Assembly (NCBI RefSeq): GCF_008632075.1
Contig: NZ_VWVM01000013.1
Location: forward strand, 80,175-144,174
DNA: 64,000 bases
Reading direction: 5' to 3'
From: Candidatus Pantoea gossypiicola
GTDB lineage: Bacteria; Pseudomonadota; Gammaproteobacteria; Enterobacterales; Enterobacteriaceae
Positions 33,662 to 43,033 of this stretch are shown here, piece by piece. Made by a program: the position numbers and the translations under genes. The number at the start of each line of letters is the position of its first letter. The stretch's first letter is position 1. The notes under the pieces were generated by a model. The model did no database searches. It was not told the DNA's origin and worked only from the letters and a program-made list of their open reading frames with translations.

Positions 33662-34693
33662 ATGGGACTGAGCTGGTTTACTCTCTGGCAACCGCTGGCA
33701 CGCGTGCTGTTTATTCTTGCCTCTCTGACGATTATTCTCACCGGCCTTTATCTGGCGGCACCGCTAATCAATCAGGTCCTGCTGGCGGCGTTACTGGCCA
33801 TCATGCTTGACCCACTGATTACCCGGCTGGATAAAAAGCGAATCCCACGCATTATCTCATCCCTGCTGGTGATTACGCTGATGCTGATGATCATGGTGGT
33901 CACCACGCTCAAGCTAACGGCACTGACGCCCGATTTAATGCAGCTCAGCCGCCAGGCCCCCATGCTGCTGGCGGCACGGCTGGAACAGCTGACGCTGGCC
34001 TTTGCCCGGCTTGATATCGGTATGACGCCTGACCAGATGCTCACTTTTGTCGATGCGGGCGCGATAGTGCGCATCGTTACCGCATTTCTGACGCAAATTC
34101 CCGGCGTCATCTCCTGGTGGATCATGGTGTTCCTGATGCTGCTGTTCATGCTCTATGAGATGCCGCTGCTGAAAGCGGCGCTTCAGCAGCGGGTCAGCGG
34201 AAAAAATCACGCCTTTTATCTGGCGCTGCAGGAGGGAATTGAGAGCGTGATTGTTTATGCCAGGGTGAAAACACTGACCAGTATTCTTGGCGGGATCATC
34301 GTGGGTTTAGGTGCACACCTGATCGGACTGAAGTTTGCCTTTTTCTGGGGCGTGCTGATGTTCATCTTTAATTACGTACCGGTGCTGGGCTCTTTCCTGG
34401 CCGCGATTCCGCCGGTGATCCAGAGCTACATCATGTTTGATTTACAGGTTGCGCTGGCAGTCTCAGGCTTCTTTATGGTGCTGAACCTCTGCCTGAGTTC
34501 GGTGATTGAACCGCTGCTGATTGGAAAACGACTCAATCTTGCACTCACCACACAGCTGCTGGCGTTTCTCTTCTGGCAGGCGTTACTGGGGATTACGGGC
34601 GGGATACTGGCCATTCCTCTGACCTATCTGATTAAGAAGGTCCTGCTGGCGAGTTATACGCAGCAGGACCCGGAGTCAAAGTTAACTCAGTGA
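33662..34693 (+). CDS. AI-2E family transporter (PerM-like)
   Basis: This 343-aa polytopic protein has the AI-2E/UPF0118 arrangement: two N-terminal helices, a helix pair, a soluble middle region (about residues 100-150), then four C-terminal helices. These include LGAHLIGLKFAFFWGVLMFIFNYVPVLG, SFLAAIPPV and GGILAIPLTYLIKK, the family's conserved C-terminal region. Substrates in this family vary (AI-2 in TqsA, ions in others). It converges with the P-type ATPase gene, overlapping it by 12 bp. Confidence 0.88.
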   Translation: MGLSWFTLWQPLARVLFILASLTIILTGLYLAAPLINQVLLAALLAIMLDPLITRLDKKRIPRIISSLLVITLMLMIMVVTTLKLTALTPDLMQLSRQAPMLLAARLEQLTLAFARLDIGMTPDQMLTFVDAGAIVRIVTAFLTQIPGVISWWIMVFLMLLFMLYEMPLLKAALQQRVSGKNHAFYLALQEGIESVIVYARVKTLTSILGGIIVGLGAHLIGLKFAFFWGVLMFIFNYVPVLGSFLAAIPPVIQSYIMFDLQVALAVSGFFMVLNLCLSSVIEPLLIGKRLNLALTTQLLAFLFWQALLGITGGILAIPLTYLIKKVLLASYTQQDPESKLTQ

Positions 34694-37411
34694 CGGCGTC
34701 TTCACCCGCCATGTGCGGGTGAGACGTTTCTCAATCTCTACCACGATGAAGATTGCGATACTGACTAACAGCGAAATCAGCCAGTAGTTAATCGGCAGCG
34801 GGCGGGTTCCGAACAGCGTGTTCATCAACGGCACGTAGATAATGATGGCCTGAAGCACAATCAGTACCAGCGTCACCAGCCAGATACCGCGGTTTTTCAG
34901 CAGGCCACGGTCTAAGGAGAAACCATCCGTATTGCGGCAGTTAAGCATGTAGACCCACTGCGCCGTAACCAGCATCTGCAGGAGCACGGTGCGGATAAAT
35001 TCAGGACTGTAGCCACGCGGTTGCAGCCAGGCTTCCAGCACAAAGGCACTGATTGAAATCAGCAGGCTGACAAACACCACACGCCAGATGGCGTAAGCGT
35101 CCATGACGTGTGCTTTGACATTACGGGGCGGCCGGCGCATCGCATTGGGTTCTGCTGGCTCAAATGCCAGACCAAACGACAGCGTGGCGGAGGTCGCCAT
35201 GTTCATCCACAGGATCTGCACCGGGGTTAACGGCAGCAGATTACCCATCAGAATCGCGATAATAATCAGCAGCCCCTGCGCCATACAGGTTGGCATGACG
35301 AACAGAATGGTTTTTTTCAGGTTGTCATAAACCCGACGGCCTTCCTTGATTGCGGCCGCGATGGTAGCAAAGTTGTCGTCGGCCAGAATCATATCGGCCG
35401 CCTCTTTAGTTACCTCTGTACCTTTAATCCCCATTGCGATGCCGACGTTCGCCTGCTTCAGCGCGGGTGCGTCGTTGACGCCGTCGCCGGTCATACCCAC
35501 AATTTCTCCGCTCGCTTCCAGTGCTTTCACCAGGCGCAGTTTATGTTCCGGGCTGGTACGGGCAAAAATATCATAGGTTTTAGCCGCCTCTGCGAGTTCA
35601 GCATCACTCATGTGTTCAAGCTGGTAACCCGTGATGGCCGTCTGGCTGTTGCCGATTCCCAGCATCTGACCAATTGCCATTGCCGTTTCCTGATGGTCGC
35701 CGGTGATCATTTTGACGCGAATACCCGCTTTCTGGCATTCATCAATGGCAGTAATGGCTTCAGGACGTGGCGGATCCATCATGCAGGCCAGCCCCAGCAG
35801 CACCATGTCACTTTTCAGATCGGCATGATCCAGCGAAGTAATGGGTGCAGAGGTTTTTTTCCATGCCGCAGCAACGGTGCGTAATCCTTCACTGGCATAG
35901 GTGGTGATGGCCGCATCCCAGTAAGCACGGTCAATCGGCTCTGCGCCGTCCGGCGTTTGTTGCTGCTGACATAGGGTAAGCAACACATCCGGTGCGCCGG
36001 TCAGCAGAACATAAGATTCACCGTTGGCCACACAGCTGACCGACATATATTTATAGAGGGAGTCGAACGGCAGCTTGCTCACCACCTCAACCGGCTGAGG
36101 CGTCGCCAGACCTTTGGCTGCCAGCACTTTCAGTGCACCTTCGGTCGGGCCGCCAACAATCGTCCAGAGCCCCTGGCTTTCCTGACGCAGCTGACTTTCA
36201 TTACAGGTGTCTACCGCATGCAGGAACTGCTGGAACAACGGATCCTGTGCCGCCGAAGCATTCGCGTTGCCGCCCTGTTCAGAGACAATATCCCCTTTGG
36301 GTTCGTAACTGTTTCCGCTGACGCGCCAGCGGCTTTTTGCCAGTACCACCGCTTTCACCGTCATCTCATTCATAGTGAGCGTGCCGGTTTTATCAGAACA
36401 GATCACGGACATTGCACCCAGGGTTTCAACCGTAGGCAGTTTGCGGATAATCGCATTAGTGCGCGCCATCGACTGCACACCCAGCGACAGAATAATGGAG
36501 ATAATGGCGGGCAGACCTTCCGGCACGGTGGCGACGGCCAGACTGATGACGGACAGCAGCAGTTCGCCCAGCGGAATGTCACGCAGCATGAAACCGAAGA
36601 TAAACAACACGACCATCATCACCAGGATGATAAGAAAAATGGCTTTACCCAGTTTGTCGATCTGCACCAGCAGCGGGGTTTTAGCCTCTTTTATGCCGCT
36701 GATCATTTCGTTGATATGGCCCAGTTCCGTATCACCCCCGCTGGCGATGACCACACCTGAGGCGGTGCCGGAGCTGACGGTGGTGCCGGAAAACGCCAGA
36801 TTCAGACGGTCCCCCAGCGACTTTTCACCGCTCAGCGTGTCGATGTTCTTAGAGACCACCGTCGATTCGCCGGTAAGAATCGCCTCTTCAACCCGCAGGT
36901 TATTGACTTCAAACAGTCTCAGGTCAGCCGGGATTTTGTCGCCGGGTCGTAACATCACTACGTCGCCGACCACAATATCGCGTGTTGCGACGGTGACCTG
37001 TTTGCCGTCCCGCACCAGCATCGCTTCACTGGCGAGCATGTTCTGAATGCTTTTCAGCGACTTCTCGGCATTACTCTCCTGAATAAAACCGATCAGGGCA
37101 TTGATAACGGCTACACCGATAATGACAAAGGTATCAACCCAGTGGCCCATGAGCGCGGTGATGACCGCTGCGGCCAGCAGAATATAAATCAGCACATCTT
37201 TAAAATGGGCGATAAATTTGAGCAGCGCTGATTTATCTGCTTTTTGCGGCAGCGCGTTTGGCCCCTGTTTCTGCAGACGTTCCTGTGCGTCAGCAGTCGA
37301 TAATCCTGCCGGGGAGCTTTGCAGGTCAGAAAATATCTCGGCTACACTACGCTGATACCAGGGGCGCTCAGATAAAGCTAACGCTTTATCCTGCTTATCA
37401 TTATTTAGCAT
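34682..37411 (-). CDS. P2-type cation-transporting ATPase
   Basis: This 909-aa inner-membrane pump has the cation ATPase N-domain (WYQRSVAEIFSDLQSSPAGL), actuator loop ILTGEST, M4 motif ATVPEGLPAI, phosphorylation site CSDKTGTLTMNEMTVKAV (Asp at about residue 337), and the hinge TGDGVNDAPALKQANVGIAMG, plus about ten membrane helices. The PEGLPA motif and full-length C-terminal helices indicate a P2A-like Ca2+/Mn2+ or Na+ pump rather than MgtA. ATG 37411 has GAGG 7 nt upstream. The divergent side holds a micropeptide gene and a PhoP-like box. Confidence 0.9.
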   Translation of the reverse strand: MLNNDKQDKALALSERPWYQRSVAEIFSDLQSSPAGLSTADAQERLQKQGPNALPQKADKSALLKFIAHFKDVLIYILLAAAVITALMGHWVDTFVIIGVAVINALIGFIQESNAEKSLKSIQNMLASEAMLVRDGKQVTVATRDIVVGDVVMLRPGDKIPADLRLFEVNNLRVEEAILTGESTVVSKNIDTLSGEKSLGDRLNLAFSGTTVSSGTASGVVIASGGDTELGHINEMISGIKEAKTPLLVQIDKLGKAIFLIILVMMVVLFIFGFMLRDIPLGELLLSVISLAVATVPEGLPAIISIILSLGVQSMARTNAIIRKLPTVETLGAMSVICSDKTGTLTMNEMTVKAVVLAKSRWRVSGNSYEPKGDIVSEQGGNANASAAQDPLFQQFLHAVDTCNESQLRQESQGLWTIVGGPTEGALKVLAAKGLATPQPVEVVSKLPFDSLYKYMSVSCVANGESYVLLTGAPDVLLTLCQQQQTPDGAEPIDRAYWDAAITTYASEGLRTVAAAWKKTSAPITSLDHADLKSDMVLLGLACMMDPPRPEAITAIDECQKAGIRVKMITGDHQETAMAIGQMLGIGNSQTAITGYQLEHMSDAELAEAAKTYDIFARTSPEHKLRLVKALEASGEIVGMTGDGVNDAPALKQANVGIAMGIKGTEVTKEAADMILADDNFATIAAAIKEGRRVYDNLKKTILFVMPTCMAQGLLIIIAILMGNLLPLTPVQILWMNMATSATLSFGLAFEPAEPNAMRRPPRNVKAHVMDAYAIWRVVFVSLLISISAFVLEAWLQPRGYSPEFIRTVLLQMLVTAQWVYMLNCRNTDGFSLDRGLLKNRGIWLVTLVLIVLQAIIIYVPLMNTLFGTRPLPINYWLISLLVSIAIFIVVEIEKRLTRTWRVKTPSLS

Positions 37412-37589
37412 ATATAAACCTCGTGCCATTTAGCGATGAATTAAAGGCGCAATTAAAGACATGAATTTTGCAGGAAGCCGCTCCCGCCGGTAATGACCGA
37501 TATCATATTTAGGTAAGAAACGTCTGATGAATAACATAAAATGGCTAAATTAAATCTAACCTATATTATGAGAATAACAACGTTGTTTT

Positions 37590-37606
37590 TGTTTAACTAA
37601 GGTTTA
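37590..37606 (+). promoter_or_regulatory. PhoP-box-like direct repeat
   Basis: TGTTTA-N5-GGTTTA exactly fits the PhoP consensus (T/G)GTTTA-N5-(T/G)GTTTA. It lies 57 bp upstream of the micropeptide start and in the region divergent from the P-type ATPase. No convincing -10 stands at the expected 11-12 bp downstream, so direction is uncertain. Confidence 0.45.
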
Positions 37607-37662
37607 AGTATGCTGATGCAGTGTGCTTTGGCTTGTACTCTGGCTCGCAAAAGGAAACTCTG

Positions 37663-37773
37663 ATGAAAAAACAGAGCATTATCATGCTTTGCGGTTTCGT
37701 TATTCTCGCGGTTGCCGCAACCACACTGGTGGGATTACTCACCTGGCTTGTCGTCTCGCAGATGGCAGCATAA
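37663..37773 (+). CDS. 36-aa single-span membrane peptide
   Basis: ATG 37663 is behind AAAGGA and opens a 36-codon frame: MKKQS, then a hydrophobic run (IIMLCGFVILAVAATTLVGL) and LTWLVVSQMAA. The positively charged start and single helix indicate an inner-membrane micropeptide. I do not recognise a family. It sits between a P-type ATPase (divergent) and RND efflux genes (same strand, 151 bp further), behind a PhoP-like box. Small membrane proteins often modulate such pumps or kinases, but that is only an analogy. Confidence 0.6.
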   Translation: MKKQSIIMLCGFVILAVAATTLVGLLTWLVVSQMAA

Positions 37774-37784
37774 CCCGATTCAGA

Positions 37785-37805
37785 CGAGGCGGCGTTGCCG
37801 TCTCG
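37785..37805 (+). terminator. Hairpin after the micropeptide gene
   Basis: CGAGGCGGC and GCCGTCTCG pair over 9 bp with one G-U wobble around the loop GTT. It starts 11 bp after the stop codon. No T-run follows, so it may be a weak terminator before the efflux operon. Confidence 0.45.
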
Positions 37806-37924
37806 CTAAACTATTATTACGAACATTCAAAATAATTTTATCCCGGTCGCGATAAGCATCAGGGCTAATGACGCCTTAACGCTTATTAAACTGCTGTGAA
37901 ATAGCTGATGTTAAGGCGAATAAA

Positions 37925-39013
37925 ATGATTAAACGCAAGGTTATCCCCGTTTTTCTCTGTTGCTTATTTATGACAGCGTGCGATCAGAAAAAAGAACCAG
38001 AGGCTCCGCCACCGCGCGTAATAAAAGTTTTCACCCTTGAACCGGACATTGCGCACAATATCAGGGTATTTCCTGCCCGTATTCAGGCCGGTGACAATAC
38101 CGACCTGGCTTTCAAAAGGGCGGGCCAGCTGGTACAGCTGGATATACGTGACGGAACGCCCGTGAAAGCGGGGCAAATTCTTGCCACCCTGAACGACACA
38201 GATGCGAAACTGCGGGTACGCGATCGTCAGACAGCATTGCAGCTGGCGGAACGGCAATTTCAGCGCTTTAACACACTGGCCCAGCGCAGCGCCGTTTCAA
38301 AATCGGAAATGGATGTGCAGCGCGCTAACCGCGATGCCGCCGCCACCGCCCTGAAAATCGCGCAGGAAGAGTTGCAGTTTCTGACCCTACGCGCGCCGTT
38401 TGATGGCGTGATTGCCAGAGTGCAGGCGCGTAATCATCAGGTCGTGGCCGCCGGACAGCCGATTGCGCTGCTGACCCGGGCCGATTTGCTTGATGTTGTC
38501 TTCACCCTGCCGGAAACCCTCTTCACCAGCCTGGACATCCAGAATATTCACTATCAGCCGGAGGTGCAGTTTAACGCTCTGCCCGGCCGCTTTTTTACCG
38601 CGCAATACAAAGAGCACACAAGCCAGACCGACGCTGCCACACTGACGTACCAGGTGGTGCTGACCATGCCGCGTCCCGCTGATCTGCCAGGCGTTGCCGG
38701 TCTCAGCGGTGCCGTGCGCGTTAAGCTGCATAACCTGCCGAATGCCCCAGCGCAGCCGCGGCTGGTGGTACCGGCGACTGCGGTGTTCAATCCCGATCGC
38801 AGCCCCACTAATCAGCCGCACGTCTGGCTGGTTGAGCAGGATGGCGATGCCCTGCGTGTTAAAGATCAACCGGTCAATGTAGGTCGTCTTACCGCGCAGG
38901 GCATTGAAATTATCAGCGGGCTGCAGCCGGGCGATCGCATTGTTGCTGCCGGTGTGGGTGAGCTGCGTGACGGTGAAGCGGTACGCATCTGGCAGCGTGA
39001 GCGGGGGTTATAA
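37925..39013 (+). CDS. RND efflux periplasmic adaptor lipoprotein
   Basis: This 362-aa membrane-fusion protein has an N-terminal lipoprotein signal ending in MTAC (Cys about residue 19), so it is lipid-anchored. The lipoyl halves are AGQLVQLDIRDGTPVKAGQILATL and LRAPFDGVIARVQARNHQVVAAGQPIALL, with an alpha-hairpin between them (LAERQFQRFNTLAQRSAVSKSE). Beta-barrel and membrane-proximal domains follow. It feeds the RND permease whose ATG overlaps its stop codon in TAATG. No outer-membrane channel gene is nearby, so a host TolC is presumably used. Confidence 0.9.
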   Translation: MIKRKVIPVFLCCLFMTACDQKKEPEAPPPRVIKVFTLEPDIAHNIRVFPARIQAGDNTDLAFKRAGQLVQLDIRDGTPVKAGQILATLNDTDAKLRVRDRQTALQLAERQFQRFNTLAQRSAVSKSEMDVQRANRDAAATALKIAQEELQFLTLRAPFDGVIARVQARNHQVVAAGQPIALLTRADLLDVVFTLPETLFTSLDIQNIHYQPEVQFNALPGRFFTAQYKEHTSQTDAATLTYQVVLTMPRPADLPGVAGLSGAVRVKLHNLPNAPAQPRLVVPATAVFNPDRSPTNQPHVWLVEQDGDALRVKDQPVNVGRLTAQGIEIISGLQPGDRIVAAGVGELRDGEAVRIWQRERGL

Positions 39014-42000
39014 TGCGTATTCAGGAGCACTTTCTTGATAAACCCATTCGCATCTGGATGGTTATTCTGCTGCTGGGCGTGGGCGGCATCTATGCCCTGC
39101 TGAACATTGGCCGCCTTGAGGATCCGCTGTTTACCATTAAGTCGGCAGTGATTGTCACTCACTATCCTGGCGCGTCAGCCCAGCAGGTCGAAGAAGAGGT
39201 GACCCTGCCGCTGGAGAATGCGTTGCAGCGCCTGCCGTCACTGGACAATGTCACGTCTATTTCAGGCAATGGCCTGTCGCAGATTACCGTCAATATCCAC
39301 ACCCGCTATCTGGCCGATCAGCTGCCGCAAATCTGGGATGAGCTACGCCGTCGCGTCGGCGATGCGGCCCGGCAGTTTCCGCCGGGCGTACAGGCTCCGC
39401 TGGTTAACGACGACTTTGGCGATGTTTATGGCTACTTTTTCGTCATTCACGGCAAAGACTTTACGAACAGCGAACTGCGTAACTATGCCGATCAGCTGCG
39501 GCGCGATCTGGTGCTGGTGCCCGGCGTGGCGAAAGTTGCGGTAGCGGGCGTTGAGCAGGAGGAGATCCGCATTGCTCTTTCGGCCAGCAAAATGACCGCC
39601 TATGGCATGACGCCGCAGCGCATCGCCGATCTGCTGAACCGGCATAACAGCGTTGCCAGTGCCGGCACGCTGCGGGTCGACAGCGAATCAATTCGTTTTC
39701 ACCCTACCGGTGAGCTAAAGACACTCGACGACCTGGCGAATCTGCCCATTCTGCCTGCGGGCAGCCCGCAGAACGTGCATCTGCGCGATATCGCCACCCT
39801 GACGCGTGGCGTGACCGATAGTCCGGCCAATATCTACTTTGCCGATGGTGAAGCGGCACTGGCAATCGGCATTTCGTTTGCGCCTGGCGTCAACGTGATT
39901 GATGTCGGCGACGCGCTCTCCGCGCGGATAGCGCACTATCAGCAGGATACCCCCGCCGGGATCAGCCTGAAGGTGTTCTACAATCAGGCGCATGAGGTGA
40001 AACAGTCTGTTGATGGCTTTATCCTCAACTTCCTGATGGCGCTGGCGATTGTGGTGGGAACGCTGCTGCTGTTTATGGGCCTGCGCAGCGGCATGGTGAT
40101 TGCCGCATCACTGGCACTAAACGTGCTCGGCACGCTACTGATCATGTACCTGTTTAAACTGGAACTGCAGCGGGTGTCGCTGGGCGCGCTGATTATTTCG
40201 CTCAGCATGCTGGTGGATAATGCCATCGTCGTTGTCGAAGGGGTAAAGATCGACCATCAGCGCGGGCATCCTTTACAGCAGGCGATTTCCCGCATGGTGC
40301 GCCGCACTGCCCTGCCCCTGCTGGGTGCCACGATTATCGCGATACTTGCCTTTGCACCGATTGGCCTGTCGCAGGACTCAACCGGCGAATATTGTAAATC
40401 GCTGTTCCAGGTGCTGCTGATTTCGCTGATGCTGAGCTGGGTAACCGCGCTGACGCTGACCCCGGTATTTATTAACTGGAGCGAGAAACGTCGTGGCGCA
40501 GCGAAGCCCGCAAAAACTGACATCTCCGATCCTTATCAGGGCATCGTTTTCCGGCTCTATCGTCAGGCGCTGGGCGGCCTTTTGCGTTTTCGCTTGATCA
40601 CGCTGACGGCGATGGTCGCGCTGCTGGCACTGTCGCTGTATGGCTTCACTCTGGTGAAGCAGAACTTTTTCCCCTCATCCAGTACGCCAGTCTTTTTTAC
40701 CGATCTCTGGCTACCCTATGGCACCGATATCCACTACACCGCGGATACCGCAGCGGAAATAGCCCGGTTTATTAATCAGGATCCGGCTGTTGCGGCAACG
40801 GTGACGACAGTAGGTCAGGGTGCACTGCGTTTTACCCTGACCTATGACGCGGCGCGCCAGTACAGCAACTTCGCCCAGATTATGGTGCGGGTTAAGGATG
40901 GCCGACAGCTGGATACGCTGGCGCTGAAGACCGAGAATTATATTCAGCAGAACTTCCCGCAGGTGAATCAGCGCATCAAACGTATTCAGTTTGGCAGCGC
41001 CAGTGACAGCGCGATTGCCCTGCGGGTATCCGGCCCGGATCCGGAGGTGCTGCGTCACATCGGCAGCCAGCTGGATGCGATTTTTCTGGCGGATGGCTCG
41101 ACGTTCCCGATACGTAACGACTGGCAGGAGCGCAGCAAAGTGATCCGCCCGGTCTATTCCGCTCTGCGTGGTCAGGAGCTGGGCATTGATAAGCGCGATA
41201 TCGATCAGGCGCTGAGAATGAACTTCAGCGGCGATGCCGTGGGCATATTCCGGGACGGATCACGGCTGATGCCGGTGATGCTCTACCCGGCTGATGAAGA
41301 GCGACAGAGTGTTGATCACATCGAAAACATTCAGCTCTGGAGCGCTGCCCTGCAGCACTTTGTGCCGCTCAGCAATGTGATTTCTGACTTCCGGCTGGAG
41401 TGGGAGAATCCGCTGATTATGCGTCGTGACCGTACGCGCGTGCTGACGGTGCAGACGGATCCCGATCCCGCCTCCGGATTAACGTCCGCGCAGGTAGTGG
41501 CACGGGTTCAGCCGCAGATCGATCAGCTTAAACTTCCGGCGGGCTACAGGCTGGAGTGGGGTGGCGAACTTGAGAGCTCACGTGAAGCACAAAGCGGTCT
41601 GCTGAGTTCGCTGCCGGCAGGCTTCCTGGCTATGTTCATCATTACCGTGCTGATGTTCAACTCGCTGCGGGACGCCGTCGCAATCTGGATCACCGTGCCG
41701 CTGGCGATGATTGGTGTTACCTGTGGCTTTTTGATCACCGCTATTCCGTTCGGCTTTATGGCGCTGATTGGGCTGCTCAGCCTGTCAGGGATGTTGCTTC
41801 GCAACGGGATTGTGCTGATTGAGGAGATCCGACTGTTCCGGCAGGAGAAGCCGCTGCAGCAGGCGATTATTGATGCGGCGACGTCGCGTCTCCGCCCTAT
41901 CCTGCTCACGGCCTTTACGACCGTACTGGGCCTGCTGCCGCTGCTGCGCGACGTCTTTTTCCAGAGCATGGCGGTGGTGATTATTTTTGGTCTGGGATTC

Positions 42001-42075
42001 GCGACGGTGCTGACCCTGCTGGTGCTGCCGGTGATCTATCGCTGCTTCCACGGACGGGAGGCGCACGGTGAATAA
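39013..42075 (+). CDS. RND family efflux permease
   Basis: This 1020-aa inner-membrane proton antiporter has 12 helices and two large periplasmic loops. It starts IRIWMVILLLGVGGIYALLN and shows YPGASAQQVEEEVTLPLENAL, the TM4 segment SLSMLVDNAIVVVEGVKI, and the second-half SLSGMLLRNGIVLIEEIRLF and SRLRPILLTAFTTVLGLLPL. TM4 has VDNA, where AcrB has VDDA, so one of the two proton-relay Asp residues is Asn, as in some other RND subgroups. Substrate is unknown. The downstream acyltransferase gene overlaps its end by 8 bp. Confidence 0.92.
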   Translation: MRIQEHFLDKPIRIWMVILLLGVGGIYALLNIGRLEDPLFTIKSAVIVTHYPGASAQQVEEEVTLPLENALQRLPSLDNVTSISGNGLSQITVNIHTRYLADQLPQIWDELRRRVGDAARQFPPGVQAPLVNDDFGDVYGYFFVIHGKDFTNSELRNYADQLRRDLVLVPGVAKVAVAGVEQEEIRIALSASKMTAYGMTPQRIADLLNRHNSVASAGTLRVDSESIRFHPTGELKTLDDLANLPILPAGSPQNVHLRDIATLTRGVTDSPANIYFADGEAALAIGISFAPGVNVIDVGDALSARIAHYQQDTPAGISLKVFYNQAHEVKQSVDGFILNFLMALAIVVGTLLLFMGLRSGMVIAASLALNVLGTLLIMYLFKLELQRVSLGALIISLSMLVDNAIVVVEGVKIDHQRGHPLQQAISRMVRRTALPLLGATIIAILAFAPIGLSQDSTGEYCKSLFQVLLISLMLSWVTALTLTPVFINWSEKRRGAAKPAKTDISDPYQGIVFRLYRQALGGLLRFRLITLTAMVALLALSLYGFTLVKQNFFPSSSTPVFFTDLWLPYGTDIHYTADTAAEIARFINQDPAVAATVTTVGQGALRFTLTYDAARQYSNFAQIMVRVKDGRQLDTLALKTENYIQQNFPQVNQRIKRIQFGSASDSAIALRVSGPDPEVLRHIGSQLDAIFLADGSTFPIRNDWQERSKVIRPVYSALRGQELGIDKRDIDQALRMNFSGDAVGIFRDGSRLMPVMLYPADEERQSVDHIENIQLWSAALQHFVPLSNVISDFRLEWENPLIMRRDRTRVLTVQTDPDPASGLTSAQVVARVQPQIDQLKLPAGYRLEWGGELESSREAQSGLLSSLPAGFLAMFIITVLMFNSLRDAVAIWITVPLAMIGVTCGFLITAIPFGFMALIGLLSLSGMLLRNGIVLIEEIRLFRQEKPLQQAIIDAATSRLRPILLTAFTTVLGLLPLLRDVFFQSMAVVIIFGLGFATVLTLLVLPVIYRCFHGREAHGE

Positions 42076-43033
42076 GACCGGGCTGGCAATGCTGAAGACG
42101 CTGGCCTGCATCACCGCCGTGTCGTTTTTCACGCTGTATCAGAGTTACGACAGCTACCATTACGACGTTGATCTGACGCTGAATGTACTGAGTTTTATCT
42201 CGACCATTGCTACGCCGCTCTATTTTCTGCTGAGCGGCTATCTTGACGCGAGTGAGCCGCATACGCCCGCGTGGCAGCTCGGCAAAATTCGCCGCATTCT
42301 GCTGATTTTTATCTTCTGGTTCAGCTTTTTCTGGTTTGCCGGGATGCACCACAAAGGTTACCTGATTCAGCCGTGGTTTGTGATTGCGCTGATTGTCATT
42401 TACGTCTCGCATCCACTCATCGACTGGCTGATTCAGCGGCCTGGCGTAATGGCAGCAGGGATTTTGCTGTTGCTGTTGCTGGCCTTTGCTTATGACCTGC
42501 TCGCCAGCCTCTATCCGGGCCAGCGGGCCTTTTCGCTGCTGCCACAGTACCGAATATGGACCTGGGTGCTTTATTACCTCACGGGCCGGCTGATGGCTGC
42601 GCCACGTGTGATGCAGTTGCTGACATCACCCAGAGTGATAAAGGTAAGTCTGCTGCTGCTGCCCGCGGTTTATCTTTTTACCTGGCTGTATGAGCGCTAT
42701 TACTTTATCGCGCGCTTTCTGGCGACCCACAATGATGTGGTGCTGACCGGCTCACAGGTTTATCTGCTGGTGGTGCTGATCGTGATCAGCATTAACGCTG
42801 TCCGGCTGCCGGATAAAGCCCAATGGCTGACCTCATTTCTGACAACCCTCGGCAAGACCATGACCGGCGTTTATATCCTGCATTACCTGATTTTTGGTGT
42901 GCTGGCGGCCGCTATCCACATTCAGACTCTGGGCGATAAACTGCTGGTCATCGCCCTGACGCTGTTCATCTCAATGGCGCTTTCACTGCTGCTGTTGCGT
43001 ATACCCGGCGTGAGTAAGCTGATCAGTCTGTAA
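42068..43033 (+). CDS. Acyltransferase 3 family membrane protein
   Basis: This 321-aa protein has about ten membrane helices and the Acyl_transf_3 pattern: an early LACITAVSFFTLY helix where family members carry a His-containing motif, TIATPLYFLLSGYL (family: PLFFLLSGF), and KTMTGVYILHYLIFG near the end (family: TYGIYLIH). The catalytic-type His of helix 1 is not obvious, which questions O-acetyltransferase activity. GTG 42068 is the start, overlapping the RND gene, so it is translated with it. Its 3' end overlaps the converging DJ-1/PfpI gene by 51 bp. Confidence 0.78.
   Translation: MNKTGLAMLKTLACITAVSFFTLYQSYDSYHYDVDLTLNVLSFISTIATPLYFLLSGYLDASEPHTPAWQLGKIRRILLIFIFWFSFFWFAGMHHKGYLIQPWFVIALIVIYVSHPLIDWLIQRPGVMAAGILLLLLLAFAYDLLASLYPGQRAFSLLPQYRIWTWVLYYLTGRLMAAPRVMQLLTSPRVIKVSLLLLPAVYLFTWLYERYYFIARFLATHNDVVLTGSQVYLLVVLIVISINAVRLPDKAQWLTSFLTTLGKTMTGVYILHYLIFGVLAAAIHIQTLGDKLLVIALTLFISMALSLLLLRIPGVSKLISL

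Noticed and set aside
36218..37046. Long plus-strand frames opposite the P-type ATPase
   Set aside because: They are His/Gln- and Ser-rich shadows of a strongly conserved ATPase on the other strand.
34682..37411. MgtA-type magnesium ATPase
   Set aside because: The nearby PhoP-like box is suggestive, but PEGLPA in M4 and the overall sequence fit the P2 (Ca2+/Na+-type) group better.
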